Assembly: GCA_016712415.1 (NCBI GenBank)
Contig: JADJRC010000005.1
Location: 1 to 7,554, forward strand
Reading direction: 5' to 3'
Source: Lewinellaceae bacterium
GTDB lineage: Bacteria; Bacteroidota; Bacteroidia; Chitinophagales; Saprospiraceae
DNA: 7,554 bases
Shown here in pieces: positions 1 to 5,729 of this stretch (position 1 is its first letter; every line of letters begins with the position of its first letter). The notes under the pieces are model-generated. The model was not told the origin of the DNA, ran no database searches, and saw only the letters and a list, made by a program, of their open reading frames with translations. Both the position numbers and the translations under genes were made by a program.

Positions 1-286
1 AATGGGAGGAAGGGCTAATACAGGATAGTCTATGCCGGGTAAAATCTCCAACAGGAAGCGGAATTTGATGAAATAAAGCGCGGACTGCTACAGAGTTGAA
101 AGGAGCGGCGGGAGAAACATTAGCCCCTGATGGATATAAACACCAAATGTAGGGATTTTACGGAGTTTCGGGCGGTTTCTTAGGAGATTTTATTCGATTC
201 CCGCAGATGGTCGGGAGCCCGCAACCCTTATAGCCAGTAGTCACGCAGGAATCAGGCAAATCACCGGCGCGAAGCGGTATTTGCTA
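1..286. other. Stretch with no recognisable gene
   Basis: No reading frame here gives a protein I recognise. A minus-strand frame is open from about 160 to the left edge, but its translation shows no familiar motif. Since the genes to the right are heavily frameshifted, this could be the broken end of another gene. A short imperfect G+C hairpin lies near 198-216 (CCCG/CGGG arms) and is too short to call. Confidence 0.3.
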
Positions 287-794
287 TTACGTTGACAGGA
301 ATGTGATTTGCGCCAGGTGGTGATCGTCGTGTTCTGCAACGAAAAACGCCAGGTCGATTAACTTCATGGGTGTACCGAGCCTGGGATGGACAGCCGATTG
401 ATGGAGGTCGTTGTCCGTTACTTTTCGCAATACTGACATCAACTTTTCCCGTTCGGCGTCAAATTCGTCGATGAGCGACTGTATATCCCGGCTATCGTGA
501 TCCGCCTCGTTAGGTTTTCGGTTGGTCGGTCGGCGCCAGTAGTTGCTTCTGGTGACCGATGATCTCCAAAGCGCGCGTTCGGCCACCAGGGCGGCACCAG
601 ATCGATCGGGTGGCCGACTCCTTGTTGATGCTCCATTGCCATCCCACTGACAGCGTCAGGTTGCCGGAAAGTTTACCGGCTTTTGCTGCGCAGGCGGGCG
701 GCGGTCCCTTCAACCGTTTCCAGAATGCATGGAAGACGCCGTTGTCGGTTGATCGGTGAAAATGTACGCTCGAACCATTTTGTTTTGTGATCAT
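287..794 (-). pseudogene. DinB-family (DUF664-like) protein, multiply frameshifted
   Basis: DinB-superfamily proteins are small four-helix-bundle proteins with a histidine metal site; some are thiol transferases, many are uncharacterised. The C-terminal part (about 287-510) is in one frame and carries the segment HPRLGTPMKLIDLAFFVAEH followed by DDHHLAQI, the typical last helix with metal-site histidines. The N-terminal part is spread over the other frames: KWFERTF near the ATG at 792-794, then KAGKLSGNLTLSV, QWSINKE, IDLVPPW and IIGHQKQLL, all in the order expected for a DinB protein. Joined, it would be about 168 residues, the usual family length. At least four frame changes are needed. It lies just downstream of the AraC-type regulator on the same strand, a pairing I associate with Bacteroidota, so it was probably co-transcribed. 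Family confidence is good; whether it is truly broken or the sequence is faulty is open. Confidence 0.75.
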
Positions 795-888
795 GGTTGT
801 CGAATTAGTGATTGGACTCAATCTGTTCCAGTGGTTTTTGGGGGTGAATCGACGTGATTCCGCACCAGCATGTGTTTTCTTCTGATAC

Positions 889-1654
889 TTAGGCGCCCGG
901 GTTTTCGCCAAATGCTGCGTGAAATTCGTGAATAAAGTGTGCCTGATCGAAAATACCCTGCGCTCAAAGCGACATGGGTGAGGTTTCGTTCCCCGGAGAT
1001 TTAATAATTTTCTGACGTATTCCAGCCGGACCAGCGTAGCGAGGAAGTTATACGGCACACCTATTGAATTGTGGATCAATCGCTGTACGGTCCTTTCGCC
1101 CATGCATACGGCATCGAAGGTGTGTTCAGGCGGAGGGTGCCGTGTGGATCGTAAATATACCGGGCTATTGGCCTGATCCTTTCATCGATATGCCGCGCCT
1201 TTTGCATCTGATTAATGAAAAAAGCGTCCAGCGTATTTTTTTCGCGGATATCAAACGCCTGGTTCAGTTGCTGGCACAGTGCATCGATCTCGTGCCGGAA
1301 CAGATGCCTCAGGTCCGCTCGCGTGTCTGTGATGTCGGATAGCGGGAAGTCGATAAAAGGTTGAATGCCCCATGCCGTAAAATGTATCATCACTTGTCGC
1401 AACGTGGTGGTCGGCAGCGAACAAATGAGGCCTGGAGATAAAACCGGTCAATCCGCATTTGTCCACCGGCTGCATGGTCTTTTACTTCCTGCAAAGGCTC
1501 GCCTAAAAACAGGATCATCCTGGTGTGGCTGGACGGCATTACCGAAAATTCCATTTGCCTGGCCGCATCGATTGGAAAATCGACGAATGTGTATCGGCTG
1601 ATGTAATCCCGCAACGATGGGTCCGGCGGTGCGTTCTGATATACCCTCCTTCAT
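889..1654 (-). pseudogene. AraC-family transcriptional regulator (DUF6597-like N-terminus), multiply frameshifted
   Basis: This is a DNA-binding regulator with an N-terminal sensor-like domain and a C-terminal double helix-turn-helix. Pieces in order from the ATG at 1652-1654: MKEGISERTAG, then after one extra C near 1622 the frame with LRDYISRYTFVDFP and SSHTRMILFLGEPL. Next comes a frame with MIHFTAWGIQPFIDFPLSDI (typical of the DUF6597-type sensor) and AFDIREKNTLDAFFINQMQK. The HTH part gives MGERTVQRLIHNSIGVP and LVRLEYVRKLLNLR. The second HTH, read across frames, gives LTHVALSAG, then YFDQAHFIHEFHAAFGENPG. An extra T in the TTTT run near 948 breaks this last part. About five shifts are needed. 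The stop at 889-891 is the best guess; a neighbouring frame could extend the end toward 815. The joined length of about 255 residues suits the family. It probably controlled itself, the DinB gene, and perhaps the divergent cupin gene. Confidence 0.75.
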
Positions 1655-1675
1655 TTTGTCAGGTTTTTACAATTT

Positions 1676-1708
1676 CAAAGGTAAATAAACCCACTTTTGC
1701 CAAAGCAA
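1676..1708 (-). promoter_or_regulatory. Candidate Bacteroidota-type promoter for the AraC-DinB pair
   Basis: On the minus strand TACCTTTG (1676-1683) matches the Bacteroidota -7 consensus TAnnTTTG exactly. Two TTG triplets upstream, at 1701-1703 and 1706-1708, give spacers of 17 and 22 bases, both acceptable for the -33 element. Transcription would start near 1669, leaving a leader of about 15 bases before the ATG at 1654. No strong Shine-Dalgarno is seen upstream of that ATG, which is common in this phylum. Confidence 0.55.
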
Positions 1709-1758
1709 ATCGAATTTATACCGGAATACTCCGAATTTAAAAATTTACAAAATTCCAG

Positions 1759-1777
1759 CACATTGAATATCAATGTG
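1759..1777. promoter_or_regulatory. Perfect 8-bp dyad, candidate operator
   Basis: CACATTGA, three bases ATA, then TCAATGTG form a perfect inverted repeat. It lies between the AraC promoter and the cupin ATG at 1821, in the only gap between the two divergent gene pairs. The size and symmetry suit a dimeric regulator. It has no T-run after it and is A+T-rich, so it is a poor terminator. Which protein binds it is not shown; AraC proteins usually prefer direct repeats. Confidence 0.4.
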
Positions 1778-1820
1778 TTATTGGGGTTTGTTTTCGCAAG
1801 CCAATTTATTTTGAGTAAAT

Positions 1821-2323
1821 ATGGAACACCATCTGCAAACTTTTATTCACCGTTTTGAGCCCTCCGGGTCACGGGCCTTGCTCACCGGCGGCGCAGTGCT
1901 GACCTGGCTGGCAACAGGCAAGGAGACAGGCGGGCAGTTCGCCTTGTTTGAAGCCAGGGGCATCCAGGGTATGGAGCCGCCCCGCACGTGCACCTTCATG
2001 AAGACGAAACCTACTACCTGCTCGAAGGGGAAATGCTGTTCAGGGTCGGGGATGCGGAAATAACGGGCAAACCCGGCGATTTTGTTTTCCTGCCTCGCCT
2101 TGTGCGGCACGAGTTCAAAGTATTGAGCCCTCGGTTTCGTTGCCTGGTGGGGATTTATCCGGCCGGACTGGAAAACTATTTTGAGGCGCTTACTATACCG
2201 CACACATCGGATGAAATTCCTCCGCCTGCTTCCCCCCCTCCACCGCCTGAAGCCCTTGAAATGATGAAAAACTGGATGCGCAATTCGGGATTACCTATTT
2301 TCCGTAAAATAAAAACCAAATGA
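1821..2323 (+). pseudogene. Cupin-domain protein, one frameshift
   Basis: This is a single-domain cupin resembling the small quercetin-dioxygenase-like proteins of Bacteroidota; substrate unknown. The first frame runs from the ATG at 1821 through GAVLTWLATGKETGGQFALF to GMEPP. The reading then moves by one base at about 1975-1987, where CCGCCCCGCACG appears to lack one base of a proline-coding C/G run. It continues in the next frame as HVHLHEDETYYLLEGEMLF. That gives cupin motif 1 (HxH, then E and G). Motif 2 follows as GKPGDFVFLPRLVRHEFKV with its single histidine. The C-terminus has a proline-rich stretch near 2218-2248. Joined length is about 167 residues, normal for the family. The stop overlaps the cytochrome start as ATGA (2320-2323), indicating an operon with translational coupling. 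Confidence 0.8.
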
Positions 2324-3300
2324 AACAAAAGATCGTCAAAACGGTAATGATCATTTTATGCCCTGCTTACAGGCATTGCCTCGCTGCTGGCATACGTAAA
2401 ATTTGCCCTGCCCGATGTGGGCGAACCGCCGGCGTTGCATAGAAAGGCACGCCCGTGCAAATCGCCCGGGGCGCCTACCTGGCCAACCATGTCACAGTGT
2501 GTATGCAATGCCATTCCAACGCGACTGGACGATTTTTGCCGCCCCGGCAAACCGGGTACCGAAGGTATGGGCGGTGAAGTCCACGACCAGCGGCTTGGGT
2601 TTCCCGGAAGATATGTTTCCAAAAACATCACCCCGGCAGGGCTTTCCGCCTGGACGGACGGAGAAATTATGCGGGATGTAACCTGCGGCGTGAATAAGCA
2701 GGGAAATTCACTTTTTCCAAGCATGCCTTATCCGAATTACGGACAAATCGACGAAGAAGACATAAAATCGGTGATTTGCCTATATCCGTACCCTGGCTCC
2801 AGGGAATTTACCCCGGAACAATCCACCTCGGATTTTCCCATGAACTTCATTATTAACACCATTCCGGCAAAAGCGAATTTTGTTACCCGCCCCGATACGG
2901 CCGATCACGTCGCCTATGGGAAATACCTGGTAAACGCCGCTATCTGTTCGGAATGCCACACGCCATCGGAAAACGGCGCCATTACCGGCCCGCCTTTTTC
3001 GGGCGGCACGGCATTTGCCCTGGAAGACGGCTCGGTCGTGCGTTCCGCCAACCTGACACCCCACGCAACAGGTATAGGCCACTGGACGCCCGAACAGTTT
3101 GTACAGCGGTTTAAAATATATGCCGACAGCGCTTATGTCGCCCCGAAGGTTCGGCCGGGCGATTTTCAGACCGTTATGCCAGGAATTCATATTCCGGCAT
3201 GACAGAGCATGATCTGCTGGCCATTTTCGAGTACCTCAAAACGGTGGCGCCGGTTGACCATTCGTTTGAACGGTTTACCCCTTCGACCGGGATAGAGTAA
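2320..3300 (+). pseudogene. Diheme c-type cytochrome, multiply frameshifted
   Basis: This is an exported electron-transfer protein with two class-I cytochrome c domains. The N-terminus MKQKIVKTVMIIL followed, after a shift, by LLTGIASLLAYVKFAL is a signal or membrane anchor. Heme site 1 is CMQCH at 2500-2514 and heme site 2 is CSECH at 2945-2959. Around them are conserved features: ARGAYLANHVTV before heme 1, KNITPAGLSAWTDGEIMRDV, the axial-Met region LFPSMPYPNYGQI, GKYLVNAAI before heme 2, ANLTPHATGIGHWTPEQF, and in the last frame NSYSGMTEHDLLAIFEYLKT. About seven single-base shifts are needed (near 2355, 2445, 2475-2490, 2530-2560, 2777, 2803 and 3182). Those at 2777 and 2803 compensate each other and restore the family sequence AYIRTLAP. 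Joined length is about 326 residues, a usual size for this family. Confidence 0.8.
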
Positions 3301-3682
3301 GCGCCGCGCCAGCCACCGGACCTTGATGATTAGTTTGTGGTAAAGATATTGCATTGACGTGTTTTTAAGGTTATTTCTTCTTATTTTCAGGCATTCTGTG
3401 CATTTTTTATACGGCGCCTTTTCTCATCGTGCATATAAACGCATCATTCGAGTGCTTTAATTGGCATGCGTTCAGCGTAATTTAGTGTAAAAGAGAAAAT
3501 AGAAAAAACCATCTGGCCATTTCTATAAATCGTGTGGCATTTCCCGTCAAAATGGATGTAGACAGGTCAACGGGGAAGCGTCGACATCCAATACTCCAAG
3601 CCCTGTTGTAGTGCTGCTGCAGGCCGCAAGACCGGCCGCGGCGTTTGGGGAAGAAACTGTGTCTTTGCTAAAGCGCGCGATT
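3301..3682. other. Gap with no recognisable gene, A+T-rich in its centre
   Basis: The stretch after the cytochrome stop has no recognisable coding sequence on either strand. About 3340-3540 is A+T-rich with poly-T and poly-A tracts, unlike its surroundings; about 3560-3680 returns to high G+C. No convincing terminator follows the cytochrome gene. It leads directly into the palindrome array. Confidence 0.4.
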
Positions 3683-3817
3683 CGTCGGACTTGGAAGTCC
3701 GACAACATGCCGCGCGATTCGTCGGACTTGGAAGTCCGACGTACATGGTGCGCGATTCGTCGGACTCGGAAGTCCGACGTACATGCCGCGTGATTCGTCG
3801 GACTCGGAAGTCCGACG
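3683..3817. repeat. Four-copy palindrome array, about 38-bp period
   Basis: Four copies of a 20-bp palindrome, GTCGGACTTGGAAGTCCGAC or a one-base variant, lie at 3684-3703, 3721-3740, 3759-3778 and 3797-3816. The first two have perfect 9-bp arms; the last two have C in place of the second central T, leaving one mismatch. They are separated by near-identical 16-base linkers of the type AACATGCCGCGCGATT. Each palindrome plus linker is 37-38 bp. Because the linkers are nearly the same, this is a tandem repeat of hairpins and not a CRISPR array. Confidence 0.9.
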
Positions 3818-3918
3818 TACAACCAAGACCCTCGTTGGACTTTGATTCAATTCCGTGCTTGTAAAGGCCTGTGCTCCGAATACCTCCGGCTGGCGCTTCC
3901 TGTACCGATGCCCAACAG

Positions 3919-3983
3919 GTACGTCGGACTTCCAAGTCCGACAACATGCCGCGTGATTCGTCGGACTTGGAAGTCCGACGTAC
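3919..3983. repeat. 24-bp perfect inverted repeat built from two palindromes (first pair)
   Basis: Arms at 3919-3942 and 3960-3983 are exact reverse complements separated by 17 bases. Each arm is itself a palindrome: the left has centre CC (GTCGGACTTCCAAGTCCGAC), the right centre GG. The strand can therefore fold as one 24-bp hairpin or as two small hairpins with 9-bp stems. Confidence 0.85.
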
Positions 3984-4081
3984 AGCCAAGACCCGCGTTG
4001 GACTTTGATCCGAGTCCGTGCTTTTAAAAACCTACGCTCCCAACACCTCCGACGGCAACTTCCCGAACCGATGCCCAACAG

Positions 4082-4146
4082 GTACGTCGGACTTCCAAGT
4101 CCGACAACATGCCGCGTGATTCGTCGGACTTGGAAGTCCGACGTAC
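4082..4146. repeat. 24-bp perfect inverted repeat built from two palindromes (second pair)
   Basis: This is the copy in tandem unit C, with arms 4082-4105 and 4123-4146 and a 17-base loop. It has the same CC-centred left arm and GG-centred right arm as the pair 163 bp to the left. Sitting directly downstream of the AraC fragment on the minus strand, it could have served as that gene's transcription end, although no T-run follows. Confidence 0.85.
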
Positions 4147-4197
4147 AGCCAAGACCCGCGTTGGACTTTGATTCAATTCCGTGCTTGTAAAGGCCTG

Positions 4198-4371
4198 TGC
4201 TCCCAATACCTCCGACGGCAACTTCCCAAACCGCTGCTTAAAGCTCCGGGAAAAGGAGCTGGCATCGTCGTAGCCTACTTTCGAAACCACTTGCGCAATG
4301 GAATCGCAGGTGCGGTTTCCCGCAGCACGCTCCAGACAATGGAGCAGGGTTGAGCACCCGAAGATGCCCAA
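4198..4371 (-). pseudogene. C-terminal fragment of an AraC-type regulator
   Basis: The readable part contains IAQVVSKVGYDDASSFSRSF followed by KQRFGKLPSEV. This fits the second helix-turn-helix of AraC/XylS proteins (I-A-x4-VGY-x-D-x-SSF-R-F-K-x-FG-x-P). Everything upstream, the sensor domain and first HTH, is missing. The part before LERAAGNRTC is not convincingly AraC-like and reads into a hairpin at 4347-4374. In this copy the frame runs on past LGA into the palindromes and stops only at 4024. In the neighbouring repeat unit a TAG stop (4032-4034) follows LGA directly, so that was probably the original gene end and this copy reads CAG instead. No partner fragment is visible in the window. 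Confidence 0.6.
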
Positions 4372-4380
4372 CCCTTTTGT
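4347..4380 (+). terminator. Hairpin with T-run, terminator-like on the plus strand
   Basis: GGGTTGAGC (4347-4355) and GCCCAACCC (4366-4374) pair over nine positions with one mismatch around a 10-base loop, followed by TTTTGT. The form fits a rho-independent terminator for plus-strand transcription, but no plus-strand gene lies upstream for 1 kb. It may be a relic or chance. Confidence 0.35.
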
Positions 4381-4635
4381 TTGTGCTGCGCTTGCTTTTC
4401 ACCTGGCGGAACAGTGGAGTGCGTGGGCTTGGCCTGGCATCCTGCGTGGGTGCGCCGGAAACGCGGCGAGGAACACCCGACGGAGCGGAAGGTGGGCCGA
4501 AAACACACACGCTTTGGTTATCAACTAGTTACGTCAAACAAGCCTGTTGAAAGAACAAGCCTTTGCGTACGCAGGTGAGGCGGATAGACTCACCTGCTGT
4601 TTTGCACTTTGTCAGTCGCTGTCCTCTAAAACGCG
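4381..4635. other. Gap with no recognisable gene, one perfect hairpin
   Basis: All frames over 4381-4510 are open on both strands because the DNA is G+C-rich, but none gives a recognisable protein. At 4571-4597 GCAGGTGAG and CTCACCTGC form a perfect 9-bp stem with a 9-base loop. It lies about 40 bases beyond the peptidase stop codon on the minus strand and could mark the transcript end, though the minus strand lacks a T-run after it. Confidence 0.4.
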
Positions 4636-5729
4636 TTAAGGGTTCTTCATTTTTACAGTAATTTGATAATAACCTGCATTTTCACTTTTATCAACGGTTA
4701 CTTTCATTGGTGCATCTGGATGTTCAAAAGTATCTCCTACGCCATAAGCAACCCCTTTGGCATAATCCTTTTTTGGATAAATGACAATTGGGTTTTCTCC
4801 ACTTCCCTTATCGGATTGTACGGAGTATATTAAGACACCTTTTATTAGGTTTCCATTTTCATCGGTCAATAAATTATCATTACTCTGATCTCCAACGATA
4901 TGGGAGGGCTCAACCAGTTCAATAGCCCAAACTTTTGTGGGATTTGTCTCGTTTTTATCAGGAACGACTATTAGTGAAAGAGCATCTTTACAGTCACAAT
5001 TTAAACTTTGCAGGATGTATTCTTTTTCACCAGTAGTGTGCATTGTTTTCTTTTGGAAGACAACCATCCAAGTTTATGCCTGTGCCAACCGATATAATTA
5101 GCCGCATTCCAATTGTCTCCCATTAATGCCCAATGCTTAACAACATGATCTATTTTGCTATATGGGTATAAATCAGGAAGCCCGAGTATATGTCCCAATT
5201 CATGCGTTAACAGCTTCCATCTTTGCTTATAGGCGTCCACACCAAATGTAATAGATTTGCAAACAGTCCCGTTTGTAGCATTTACACACCAATTTGGCTT
5301 AATGCCGTTAAATGTGGATGAATTAAATATCCCCGGATCTTTGTACGCCACTACATAAACAGCTTTGTAATCATTCAAATTCACGTCAGGGTATTTTTCT
5401 ACGGCCTCTTTGATATAAGTTTCGTGCAATTCACTGGTGCCAAAACTTTTGTTGGCATCAGTATATTCATACGAGCTTTTTGTCATTCGTTTCCACCCAT
5501 TAAGAATAGTAACCTTGTGGTTGAATGTTCCATAAGATTGTTGTCGAAGGAATTCGTTTGTTTTCCCGCCTCCCAGTATGTGGTCGGCAACGGTTTGGGT
5601 TGAAACATCACCATGTCCGCCTTCATTAGGGAAATCTACAAAAACCATCAAAGCATTAAAATCACCAGTTGATTCTGGAAACTTTTTATTGTCCGTTTTG
5701 GATTCGGGCAGGGATTTATCATATTCCTT
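4636..5729 (-). pseudogene. M6-family (immune-inhibitor-A-like) metallopeptidase, one frameshift, no start of its own
   Basis: M6 peptidases are secreted zinc enzymes. The first frame (open from 5729, recognisable from about 5657) contains ALMVFVDFPNEGGH, the opening strand of the domain, then QQSYGTFNHKVTI. The zinc motif HELGHILGLPD (HExxHxxGxxD) starts at 5204, followed by WALMGDNWNAANYIGWHRHK with the Met-turn-like methionine. At about 5046-5054 the reading must shift. One more A in the minus-strand run would join KLGWLSSK to MHTTGEKEYILQSL. The second frame gives the downstream beta domain (KGVLIYSVQSD, ending ITVKMKNP). The frame is closed by TAA at 5730-5732, with no signal peptide or credible ATG before the domain. 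It overlaps the end of the BspA-like gene, so it may be that protein's C-terminal half. Base composition is visibly richer in A+T than the BspA gene. Confidence 0.8.

Larger units (their letters stand above)
3758..4237. repeat. 163-bp tandem repeat, about three units, carrying an AraC gene tail
   Basis: Matching positions recur every 163 bases: unit A about 3755-3917, unit B 3918-4080, unit C 4081 to about 4237. Each unit holds two palindromes, then a segment beginning CCAAGACC, then a stretch that on the minus strand is the 3' end of an AraC-type gene (KLPSEVLGA in B and C, diverged in A), then in A and B GATGCCCAACAG. Unit C joins directly onto the longer AraC fragment at 4198-4371, so it is probably the source from which B and A were duplicated. 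B and C differ at scattered positions, so the duplication is not brand new. Confidence 0.85.

Noticed and set aside
1..286. Group II intron end or transposase remnant
   Set aside because: No domain V-like hairpin and no transposase or reverse-transcriptase motif could be read in any frame.
3547..4078. Minus-strand proteins of 91-140 residues with repeated VRRTSKSDES-like and VGLPSPTN-like peptides
   Set aside because: They are translations of the palindromes and linkers, which lack stop codons in several frames. The same DNA gives different repeated peptides in each frame, so there is no sign of protein selection.
3683..4143. CRISPR array
   Set aside because: The regularly spaced palindromes look like CRISPR repeats, but the linkers are nearly identical and there are no cas genes.
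4238..4578. Several open frames on both strands right of the AraC fragment
   Set aside because: They are mutually overlapping, arginine- and proline-rich, G+C-driven translations without motifs, and a hairpin with T-run interrupts the region.
4347..4635. Integron attC recombination site
   Set aside because: I looked for paired core sites near GTTATCAACTAGTTACG because gene fragments and hairpins alternate here, but no RYYYAAC/GTTRRRY pair with proper spacing is present.
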